Shown piece after piece: positions 30,406-40,919 of a stretch of DNA of 64,000 nt. The stretch lies in assembly GCA_037013495.1 (NCBI GenBank), contig CM072805.1:23462669-23526668 (forward strand), written 5' to 3'. Every line of letters starts with the position of its first letter. Positions within the stretch are counted from its first letter, which is position 1. Below the pieces are notes generated by a model. The model was not told the DNA's origin, ran no database searches, and saw only the letters and a list, made by a program, of their open reading frames with translations. This stretch comes from Hippophae tibetana (lineage: Eukaryota > Streptophyta > Magnoliopsida > Rosales > Elaeagnaceae). The position numbers and the translations under genes were made by a program.

Positions 30406-33289
30406 GATACCAGATATAAATTAACATATAGTTTTGTGATAACTCACTCTTAAATATTCAATTATCGTCCAAAATTGTGATCCCATCTTTCAAATCTCAA
30501 AGTTTTATATAAGAAAAGCAAAGCTTTCAATTTTTATATACAACTCCGAAAGTATTAGCAAAAATATATGATTCTTTTACTAGGTTAAAAATAAAACTTA
30601 TAATAAAATTATTTTATTATAAATAATCATGTTTATTTATTTTTATTTATCTCATTTTGATTCATTTGAAATAAGTAATTTATTACATTTTAATATCATC
30701 TCTACTCGTAACAAAATTAAAAAATAAGACAAAATTAATGAAAATTAAAGTATCTTTGACAAAAGATGTATTTCTTGGTAAAATTAAAATGTTTAATGAA
30801 GATATGTCATCAAATATAATTTTTTATAACTTGGATTATTGAAAATGTGAATTAATTTTTAGCTTTTAATTAATGTGTAGTTGATGAACGCATATTTTAT
30901 ATACTTTAATTATATATTTTATATTCAAATCCTAATATTCTATAAATTTATTTAACTTTTAAAATAAAAAATTCAATTTTAAAAGTAGAGAAAAACATGT
31001 CCATTATTTGCTTTTTAAGGGGTTAATTCTTTGTAACAATAATATAATTTTATTTTTATTATCTAGATTTTTGAAGTGTTATCTTAGTAGTACTTTTATT
31101 TTTTTTTAAAAAGTATTAATTTTATATAATTTATCATTTAATTAAGAATTGTTTACATGTACACGTGCGATATTCAAAAAACATTTTCGAATAATAAATT
31201 AATTAAATGATTTTCAAAAGGTATTTTGAGATAATCAATTAATTGATTACCCAACAATGTCCTTATATTGCACTGAAATATTATATATATGAAAAATCTT
31301 TAATTAAAAGAAAAATTTCACCAAATTAGTACCTTTTTTTAAATAGGTTATTACTAAGGTACCATATCAAAAATCTGGATAAACAAAAAATACCAAAAGT
31401 AAAATTATGGTACTACTAAAGTAATGAACCACTTTTTACGTTATCTAAAAATTATGTGATAAGTTGTGTTGCAACTCAATTGTTTAAACTAAACACGAAT
31501 CGAAAAACATGAGTCGAACATGAATCGAATTAAATTTGGATCCAATTTGGGTCTGTCCGAATAACAAGAAAAAACTAAAGCTAAGTTAGGATTGGTTTAA
31601 GGCCAACTTGATACACACAAAAATAAAAAATAATTATAATGATTGTTATATACTATTGGTATTATTTTTTATATATGATAAGTTTGCTAGTTCATGTCAT
31701 GAAAACTTTAATGTATTTCTCTTATTATTTTTATTGTACCTTTTTACGTCTTCATAAATTGATTATTCACTTATTAAAAGAATTATACAATATCTAATTA
31801 GCAACGAGCGTGACTAGTTATATGAGTATTTCTGAATTTTATTTAAAAATGATATCTCTTATAGCTTATTTTGAATTCATATATTATTTATATAAAGTAT
31901 TTTTGATGAGTGTATTAATTTGTTCATGGGTCTATCAAATTAGCTTATAATTTTATTATTTTTAACTATTTTTGCAAATATATTATGTTACCATTAATCG
32001 CAGTCTAAAATATTCATTTATTTTAATTTTAGATAATGATTTCTTGAATTGTTTTGTAATATATTTATGATTTTGTAACTTTTTACTTTTTAGTTTTGTA
32101 AAAACTTGTAATGAAATTTTTATTTTTATGTTTAACGTTATCAAAATGCATTGAATTTGGTTCAAATGTTTTATTTTTTTAATTTAATTAAAAATTATAA
32201 GAAAATTTATAATATTTTAAGTTCATGTTAGGTTAAATAAGGTAAAACAAAATATCAATTAATACATATTATTAAAAATTTGGGCCCAAGTTTGAATTTT
32301 TTAGTTTGGGTTCGGATTGACAATTTATAACATTAATTAAATTTGATTTATGTTTGGGTTAAACCAATTTCAAATGTGCTAATTTGGGCCAGCTCAAACT
32401 AACCTAGTTCGCACGATTTAACACCTCTATCTGATATATATCACTTTTAAAAAATTATTCTGTCACTTTTAACAGTTTAAAAAATCAAAAATTATATTCC
32501 TATTAAGAGTATTATCGATACTAATTTTTTTCAATACGAGATAGGATTTCTTTTCAAAGAATCTACAAGATGAATAAACTGTTTGAACCTTGGACCATCT
32601 TGTAGGGGTTGTGTTTAACCCTTTGATGTTTAAATCAATAAATGTAAGATGAAGAATAAAAGAGATATATAGTCTCTCTCAAATAATTATATGTAATAAA
32701 ATATTTAACTATGATTCTCTATTATGAGATCAAGTGATATTTCAAGATTATAATAGTTGTGTGCATTTATGAATCTACGTAGAGGAAAGAATTTATGTAA
32801 TAGCTATACCCTGTATGAATAAAATCGAGTTTAAAATATTCTGACACTTAGTATATTACGGAGATACTAACTCTTTAAAAACTCATTCTTACCTTACAAG
32901 CAGCAAAAATAACCAAATAGTATTAAGAAATTAATCACAAAACAGATATATTAATTTAAAATAACATAATTAGTAATCAGAAAGCTATAAGCATGCTATA
33001 TAGAAAGAAAAGAAATCATGCAATAACATATAACAAAAATATTTCTAATCAAACTCTAAATCTTAGTATGTAGGTACATACACAATATACTCATATTATA
33101 CTAGCATAGTAGTAGATTATATATAACAACATATGTAATGAGATAAATTTACATAGAACCCCTATCTATGTGGTAAAATCATTGGGTTACTTATGGCAAC
33201 CACTCGTTAGAAAACAATCTACTAAATAATAAATAGATACTACTTGACAAAAGTATAATCTATCAGTCGGGATCACACTGTCTTAACTG
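30406..33289. other. AT-rich spacer with unclassified repeat-like blocks
   Basis: Very AT-rich. A pair of Gly/Asn-type blocks rich in ttgggtt / ccaaac words at about 31490-31600 and 32270-32430 may be the ends of a decayed element. Approximately 32560-33290 is more complex but gives no protein. No gene called. Confidence 0.45.
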
Positions 33290-34066
33290 CCTAGAAAAAG
33301 TTCCACTTTGTTAGCATTGATGGTCATGGTTAGTTTCCCAATTTGCACTTCAATATTTTTCATGGTGGCTCCCATATTGTTACAATGAGTCTCAATGTTA
33401 TCTAGCCATGAATGATTCTTTTTAAACTTGTTGTGGTCTCCTTAACAAAGGAAACCATGGCATCCTCAAATGACATATTTTCCTCCCTTGGTTGACTATC
33501 AAACCTTGGAGGAGGTTGCAACATATTCTTTATGTTTCCATAAGAAAAATTCTCATGATTTTGAAGCCCTAAATGGTAGTAATTTTGCATAGGATTGCCA
33601 CGATAGTTGTAGTTCTGATTGTTGATGTATTGAACCTATTCTTGACTTGCTTCATTCATTAGAACTATCAAACTTGAATTTGTAACATATTCTACACTTT
33701 GTGGTATTCTTTGGGTTGTCAAGGTAGAAATATAATGAGATAGAGAAGCTACTTGAGCTAAAAGGGTAGCAAACGACTATAATTCATGAATCTCGGCAAC
33801 TTTTTTAGCCATAGATATTTCAATTGGGCATTGATAGTTGTTTGAGGCTATTTCTTCCAAAAGAGAAGTAGCATCTTCAGTTATAATTGACATCAAAGTT
33901 CCACTAGAAGTAACATCAACTATAGTTCTAGCTTGCCCATTTAACCCATTATAAAACATCTGAACTTGCAACCAATTCGACAATCCATGCTGAGGGCAAC
34001 ACCGAATCATATCTTTATACCTTTTCTATGCTTCATAGAGTGTCTCAAAATCATTTTCTCTGAATT
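33290..34066 (-). pseudogene. Ty3/gypsy gag relic (major part)
   Basis: Reverse-strand blocks in order: F-R-E-N-D-F-E-T-L-Y-E-A, stop, K-R-Y-K-D-M-I-R-C-C-P-Q-H-G-L, N-W-L-Q-V-Q-M-F-Y-N-G-L-N-G, T-R/A-R-T-I-V-D, L-L-E-E-I-A-S-N-N-Y-Q, and further on N-M-G-A-T-M-K-N-I-E-V-Q-I-G. This is the retrotransposon gag domain and following region of plant Ty3/gypsy elements. Frames change several times and stops interrupt. The relic is cut at 34067 by the CACTA element; the preceding residues (N-E-I-L-F) lie beyond it at about 40382-40400. Protease and pol are not present to the left. Confidence 0.85.
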
Positions 34067-35272
34067 CACTACTATAAAAAGGGGTATTTAAGTCGCTATG
34101 TAAAGTCAGTTTTTCCAAAAACCGACTTATAATGAATTTAAAGTTAGTTTGATGTAGAACCGACACTATCCATATTGGATGTAGCATCGGTTGACGTGGA
34201 GAATCGACGCTACACACGTGGCTAGCGTCGGTTCACCACGTCAACCGACACTATGTCTTATTTTTTAAATTAAAAAATGGATGCAGTAAATACAATTGAA
34301 AATTTTTAAGGTCATTAATCATTATTTTATTTGACTCTTTAGAATTTAAGTTGGATATAAATATATATAAATAGTATAATTTTTCTTTTTTTAGACAATT
34401 AGTTTTTAAAATTATATAATTTTGTTTATTTGTTTGGATATTTAAATTTATATATGTACGTAAAATATATTTTTATTTAATTTTGTGTATCTGTTTTAAT
34501 TAAATATTATTGTAATTTTTTTTTCTTTTTCTATAGTACGTATATGCATAGTTTAAATAAAATAATAATTGACAAAAAATAATAATTTTAAATTGCTTGG
34601 ATAGCGTCGATTGACGGGGAAAACCGACGCTATCCACGTAATATATCCATTCGGCTCATTTCTTCTATGCAGAAACCCAAAAATCTTCATTTCTCTTTTC
34701 TATTTTCTCCCAAAATCGAGCTCACACCCACCTTCTTTCTCAATTTCTGGCCACTTTCGACCACCATTTGCAACACCGTTTTATGGGTTATATTTCTCTT
34801 ATCATTATCTTTCAGATCTACTATTTTTTTAGCGAAATACTCAAAATATTTATACCCATTTTTTCACTTATTCTCACTTACAAAACACCATTTTCTTCTT
34901 CATTTCCTCTATTTAGTCACTTCATAACATTCTTGGAAGTATTTCTATTAATTTTGCAACTTATTATTCAATTTGTTTTATTTTTTGTATAACTTTTTGA
35001 TTTAGGTATGTTTTTTATTTTGCTTGTTATTATATATTTGACTTATTTTCTGTGAACATAATATCTGAAATGTTTTGGGTTTGAGGGATTATATATATTT
35101 ACCATGTGTGGATAAATTTATTTACATATAAATACTTATATTTTATTAAGTAGTGAATAGAGGAAAAATAATATGTTTTTTTAAATTTTTAAGAAATTAT
35201 ATTGGTATCAGAGTTATACGTGACTCTTAAAAAGATTATAAATATATATTCATAAACTCAATAATTTAAATA

Positions 35273-35305
<33 letters not shown>

Positions 35306-35710
35306 AATCAAATAATAACTAAAAACTAAGTAGTAGTATTATTTTTATTTATATATGATACTTATGAGTTAAAATGTTAAATATGTTACTAATAGCCTCT
35401 ACTTCTATAGAATATTATATACGTGTTATTAATATTACTTTTAATTATGATATAGTAATATGTTTAGAAATTAGACTCAACCAAAGTGATTGGTTTTTAT
35501 ATATTCATGCTGGCATGTTGCTTATTTTTTAATTTGTATAGAAATGAGGTTGTTTGTAACTTTATATTTTCCTTCCTCTTTTAGGTACAGATTGATTCCC
35601 AACTCTAACCCTATTATCCTTCCCAAAGTTATTTATATATAATAATACTTGAAATATATTCATTGGATACATAATTAATTAATATGTTTAATTAATGTCA
35701 TTAATAGAAA

Positions 35711-37576
35711 ATGGACAAATCTTGGATGTCAAAGTGTAGAATTGAGCAAGACTATATTTCTGGAGTTGAAAGTTTCATGGAATTTGCTTGTAGAAATAGT
35801 AATAGTGGAACTAGTATGATTCGATGCACATGTGCTAAATGTAAAAATAAGCGATTTCATGAATTTGAAGAGGTTAAGTATCACCTTATCCGTAATGGTA
35901 TTCTTTTGAGCTATAAATGTTGGTATTATCATGGAGAAAATGTTGATAATACTTATGGGGAAAAGATAAATAAGAATGTGAGTAGATTACATACATCTTA
36001 TCATAATGTACAGACAAAAAATATGTTCCTAAAATTGTTAATTAATTTATATTTCTTCATTATTTGCAGATATTTCATGGATCCTCAGGTAATAGAGCTT
36101 ATAGATCCAAATGATCCATTGGGGAATTTGAAAAGAAAGGATTGGAAGAATATACTTGATGCTCCACTTAACCCAGATGATAGAGTACATGTACTATTTA
36201 ATGCTACTGGTAATCCAATAAGGGAAAATGACCAACAATTGAAATCCTCTATTGGTAAACTTGTGAAGTCTAGTACACCAATCAATATAAATGATTGGTC
36301 TCAGTTTGACGAAGATGAAAAGTTCAAATTATGGATAACTATTTGTGTAAGTCTCTTATATTTTATAATCAATTACATATATTATATCTTTTTTGTATTA
36401 TATCTAATCTTTTGTATTGTGTTTTTATAGAATCGTTACAAAGTCGATGACACTTAGAAGAGCAAGTGTTATAAGATTGCAAATAAGGCGTGGAAGGAAT
36501 ACAAGACTTCCATATTGGCAAGAAATTATGTGTTTCCATATTTGGAACCACTTGATGAGGTAGAGCTCTACAAAATCCCTGAAGGACACCCATGGATTAC
36601 ACCTCAAGTTTGGAAAGACTTCGTGGATTATAGACATATGGATGAATTTCAAATTATTAGGGAAGAACATTAGAATATACAAATGCATAACATTCTTCCT
36701 AACCATATTGGGAGGTCTTCAAATCCTGAAGTTAGATATAGAATGGTATTATTAATTTGTGTTAATTTATAAATATTTTTATATTTATTTTCCTCAATTT
36801 AATTTCATGTCATGGTTAATAATTTTTTCATAATTTATGTTGGAAGCTGAATTGGGTAGACTGGTTACCCGAACTGAATTGTACATAGAAATAAAGATTC
36901 CCAAAATGAAGAAGTCAAGACCGATGACTAAGCTATGAGAAGAACAACTAAATAAGTTGGTTAGTAATTTCGATTGATACAAAATCTTAATGATTTTTAA
37001 TCCTTGATGTAATAATGCATGATATGTTTGTATGCTTTATTATTTGTAGAGAGCTATTCAAAAACAAATATCCAGGGGTGAAATAATCGAAGAGCCTAGG
37101 GGAGATGCTCTATATTATGCATTCGAATGTGAGCAACTTGGTCGTGTTAGGGGAGGTAGCTAATATGATGGTTATATGGAGTATTTTAACATTCCAAAAC
37201 AAAAACCTTAGATGGTCATTAAGGAGAAGTACACTAAAATTGAAGAAGAACTCAACTTCTTTAAGGCATGCCACCATCCATTCCAGGCATGCCACCATCC
37301 ATGACAGGTAGGTCATCATCCATGCCATGCATGATACCCACGCAACCTCATTGCGCTCAAACTATATCTAGTATGGGATATAATCATCATATTGGTCCTC
37401 CCTATATGCCAGGAATGCATATGCAATCAATTAGTGGTTCATTTTCTCCAATGCAATCTGCGCATTCTTACCATCAATCAAACCACGATGAACATTTTGG
37501 TAAGAATGTACATCCAATAGCTACCCCACATGAGAGTCTTCCTCTATTTGATGAATCATATGTGGTAAGATTTTAA
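35711..37576 (+). pseudogene. CACTA ORF1-like protein: transposase-associated and plant-transposase (Ptta) domains
   Basis: Begins M-D-K-S-W-M; residues about 3-76 form the transposase-associated domain with C-T-C-A-K-C-K-N and W-Y-Y-H-G-E. After an intron, exon 36070-36346 opens with Y-F-M-D-P-Q. Exon 36431-36745 (N-R-Y-K-V-D-D..., W-K-E-Y-K, G-H-P-W-I-T-P-Q-V-W) has at least two internal stops. Further pieces near 36845-36957 (E-L-G-R-L-V-T-R-T-E-L) and 37051-37200 (R-G-E-I-I-E-E-P-R-G-D-A-L-Y-Y-A-F) follow. This order is that of Ptta/En-Spm proteins. A Pro/Met/His-rich, internally repeated stretch lies at 37265-37560. Stops and a frameshift near 37255 make it non-functional. Confidence 0.8.
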
Positions 37577-38439
37577 TTTCTGGTGTATATAATCTATTAT
37601 TTTTATTTCTTATTATATGTTTTATTTTTTATATATAACACTTAAATTTTTACAGAATATGAAATGTTTTTGAAACATGCTTTGTCAATGGACTTTGTTG
37701 CTATTGGAATGGTACATCTATTGAGCGATGATCGGATGATTCATAATCAATATTTGCTTAATCATTGGCAAATAGTAATTAATCAATCATTGCTTCATGA
37801 TTGACCACTACATGTGCCTTCTGATGCTACCACAGTCCAAGAGGCGATTAGACAGTATGTGGCTTGGTCGTCGATTCAAGTTATTCTAAATTTTGACGTG
37901 GTACTATTTTTTAACTTAAAAGATAAACTTGTGTACTACTATTATTTTATTATATCTTTTATTGTTACTAACATACATAATACTTTTTTTAGTCTATTAT
38001 ACCATAACTCTTAAATACGACACATTTAAGAGATACTTGCTTCGTATCTCATGCTAAATCTATGTCTAGTGGCCAATCATTGTGCACCAAGTCATTCGAG
38101 AATAAGCCTTGGAAAAAGTATAGTTATGATTATGCTTTAAACTTCACCAGAAATCTTGACGCTTTGATGACTATTGTTGGGATGGCATCTAGCATAAATG
38201 ATGGATGAACTGTGCCACTTCCTATGGAAATTTCTTGTGTAGACCTCGGCCAAACTTATATATCGATCGAGTGTATATTGCAACTATTTGAATATCAAAT
38301 GATCGATTTAAGTATAATTCAAAGGTGGACAAAGTGAGTCCTTAATCTATTTAATTTTCTTTCATTTATGTAGAACATATATAATTATATTTATATTATC
38401 TAATTACTTATATATATATATATATTTTATATAGGGCGT

Positions 38440-39316
38440 GTTATTATTGACTTCAACATAATCACTCATCACATTTAGCAATGTTCTATGATTCTTCATA
38501 TGTCAATCAATATCAAGAGAATGATGTTAGCATCAGAGCTAAACAATTATGTGATAGGACATTAACGCTTAATAGAAATCAAAAGTTGATAATCTCTTGG
38601 CCACTAAGGTTTGAACAAGACCAAGATTATTGGATGTTGGTAATCATTGATCTGTTTAATAATCATGTTTGGTACTATGACTCAGCTTCCATATAACTAA
38701 GTAAAGATACAAAAGTAGTTATTGAAATGTAAAAGTTATAACAATATATTGGTTTCTTCTATTATTATTTTTATAATATTTAATAAAAAACTAACTGTTT
38801 TAAACCTTGATAGGGATGGAAGTTGTGGAACAAGTTTAAGGGCATTGCCCTTAAAAAATCTCATAAGCTTATATGGACAAAATTTATGGTATGTACAAAT
38901 GAATATTAATAATTTTATTAATTTTACAATTGAATAATAAAGATGTTCAAATATGAAAAATCATGTACACTTGTTTTTTGTAGGTTTCACAAAAAAATAA
39001 TGGAGTCATGTGTGGTTATTATGTCATGAAGTTTATGAGCGAAATCATCACAAATATCAAAATTCCAATTGATGATGTGGTAATATCTTTTACCCATATA
39101 CAGAAAAGTTTTTAACATATTTGAGTTATTTTTTTTTGTAAATACATGAAGTTACATTCTTATTTTGATTTAAAATACATGTAGTTTTTTGGTTGGAATA
39201 AGACGAGCTATGACCAACAAATTTTTGATGATTTACGAGAGGAATGGGCAGAATACATAGTTCAAATTATATCATTACAAGAAGAATCAAGAGAAGATTA
39301 TGATGATCTTAAATAG
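38440..39316 (+). pseudogene. CACTA Ulp1-like cysteine peptidase (C48), decayed
   Basis: Spliced pieces at about 38440-38695, 38812-38888, 38984-39078 and 39183-39316. They give L-R-F-E-Q-D-Q-D-Y-W-M-L-V-I-I, a W-Y-Y-D-S-A block, a C-G-T-S segment and finally N-G-V-M-C-G-Y-Y-V-M-K-F. This is the Ulp1/C48 arrangement with the nucleophile Cys at 39011-39013. The position normally held by the catalytic His (before W-M-L-V-I-I) is Tyr (38628-38630), so the enzyme is probably dead even apart from a stop after D-S-A-S-I. Ulp1-like domains are known in plant CACTA and MULE elements; their role in transposition is unclear. Confidence 0.75.
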
Positions 39317-39494
39317 CATATGACAACATAACAGTAATTTTTTAATAATTTAATTTCTCTATTCCTATGTCTGAAGTCCTTTGTTTGATGGATGGTTATA
39401 TGCTCATGTATTTAGGGAAATGTATTGTTTCATGGACCTATTTTTGGCCCAAACTTCATCTCATATCTCTTGCCTACTTTCCTTATGACAACAT

Positions 39495-39818
39495 CATGGT
39501 AGCACTTTATTAATCATTTGTCTATAAATATGAAGTTATTTGGAATATCTGTTGGTATTTTTAATGCTATAATGAGATCTAATATGAAGTCAGGTGTAAC
39601 TCATATTTTGTTACTTGGCTTGTATGAGTTTTGATGCCCATGAACGTATTATAAAATTGTTCCATACGTTTAAGGGCACCAAAAATCATACAAGCCAAGT
39701 AACAAATCGGAGTTACACTTGATTTTATATTTAGAGCTCATTATATCATTAAAAATACTAGTAGAGATTTTAGATAACTTCATATTTATAGACAAATGAT
39801 TAATAAAGTGCTAATATG
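39495..39818. repeat. long inverted repeat (arms about 155 bp) inside the CACTA element
   Basis: The left arm from 39495 (catggtagcactttattaat...) is mirrored by the right arm ending at 39818 (...ttaataaagtgctaatatg). Matching continues through caagccaagtaacaaa / ttgttacttggcttg to a short loop near 39650-39662. The arms differ at scattered positions, so the palindrome is old. It is bracketed by a diverged direct repeat (about 39343-39450 and 39886-40000, sharing tgtttgatggat and gctcatgtat.tagggaaatg). Confidence 0.85.
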
Positions 39819-40381
39819 AGTTCGAAGGGTTATATCACTCGGATGTCGTTGTGATAATCTCTTTTTGATGGTAATATTTATAATGATTTAATTTCTCCAT
39901 TTGTATGTCTCTGAAGTTTAGATTGTTTGTTTGATGGATATTTACGTGCTCATGTATGTAGGGAAATGAATTGTTATATGGATCAACTGTTTTTTGTCCA
40001 ATTTTCTTGTCATAATGTTGGTGATTCTAAGCCAACCAAGCTTGTTGGCATAATCCAATTACACTTTGACGACATTATTTTATTTGTAATTTAAGTTAAC
40101 TATATATATATATATATATATATTGTATATACATTATTTGTTTTTGTAATAAATTTAATTATCAAATAATTAATTATATTTAAATTTTTAATTATTTGTA
40201 TTATTATTATATTTTGGTTTTTTTATGTTATATATATTGAGTACAAGGTGGAGTGAAAAATGAGAATAAAAAAAATCTTTACGTGTAAAGTCGATTCATC
40301 GCGTGAACTGACTTTACATTTTAAATCACTCAATTTAAAGTCAGTTTTTAACCGACTTTAAAGCCCATTTTTGTAATAGTG

Positions 40382-40573
40382 TAAATAAGATCTCATTGAA
40401 TTAAGAGTTACCCAAACTTATAAGCAGTACTGCTGTCGAATTTCTGATCGATATGAGACCAAAAAAAACTTAACACTTACGATGATTTATCTCCACTAGA
40501 GTTCCAATAATTTTAATAAAGTTTCAACATCTATCATCAAATGTAAATCTTGACATTTAACGATTCCGACAAT
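40382..40573 (-). pseudogene. Ty3/gypsy gag relic (other side of the CACTA insertion)
   Basis: Immediately beyond the CACTA end, the reverse strand gives N-E-I-L-F, which fits directly before F-R-E-N-D-F-E-T-L on the left flank. The more distal part (to 40573) is too decayed to read. The right border is the target duplication of copia B. Confidence 0.55.
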
Positions 40574-40578
40574 AGTTG
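40574..40578. repeat. copia B target-site duplication, left copy (agttg)
   Basis: Perfect 5-bp agttg directly before the LTR; the same bases follow the other LTR at 45466-45470. Confidence 0.95.
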
Positions 40579-40850
40579 TGTGAAGAGTATAGAGAGATAA
40601 GAAGAAAGAATGATTTAATGTTGTATTGATGTCTTTTAGAATGTATATGGAGAACTCTATTTATAGAGTTGTAACAAGTGTAGTACAAGTGAAATAGTAA
40701 GTGTAGTACAAGTGAAATAGTAAGTGTAGTACAAGTGAAATAGTACAAGTGTAGTACAAGTGAAATAGTGGAAGTGTAGTACAAGTGAAATAATACAAGT
40801 GTATTACAAGTGAAGTATAAGTGAATTACAATATCAAATATAACTTAACA
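40579..40850 (-). repeat. copia B 3' LTR (272 bp)
   Basis: Forward-strand ends tgtgaagag...acttaaca. The inner half is built of tandem copies of a roughly 20-25 bp unit around gtgtagtacaagtgaaatag. It is 48 bp longer than its partner LTR, essentially because of extra copies of this unit. Over the non-repetitive first 120 bp the two LTRs differ at roughly seven positions, mostly transitions. Confidence 0.95.
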
Positions 40851-40866
40851 TCCCCCCTCAAACTCA
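40851..40866 (-). other. copia B polypurine tract
   Basis: Reverse strand TGAGTTTGAGGGGGGA directly before the 3' LTR, the expected plus-strand priming site. Confidence 0.85.
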
Positions 40867-40919
40867 AGGAGGAAGAGAAACAATCAACTTGAGTTTGGAA
40901 ACTAATTCTTGAAATCTGC

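Larger units (their letters stand above)
34067..40381 (+). mobile_element. CACTA (En/Spm) transposon with ORF1-like and Ulp1-like regions
   Basis: Left end cactactataaaaa (34067) and right end ttttgtaatagtg (to 40381) are CACTA-type inverted termini. Both subterminal regions are rich in accgac / gtcggt repeats in both orientations (34090-34250, about 34605-34640, 40280-40365). Inside are forward fragments of a transposase-associated gene and a Ulp1-like peptidase. I found no TNP2 (DDE) transposase, so it appears non-autonomous. A 3-bp aat occurs at both flanks (34063-34065 and 40384-40386), separated from the termini by 1 and 2 bases, so the target duplication is imperfect. Placement is confirmed by the split gypsy gag. 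Confidence 0.85.

Noticed and set aside
31440..32430. Pair of more complex blocks that might be ends of one element
   Set aside because: The inverted match between them is weak and no terminal motif or target duplication could be confirmed.
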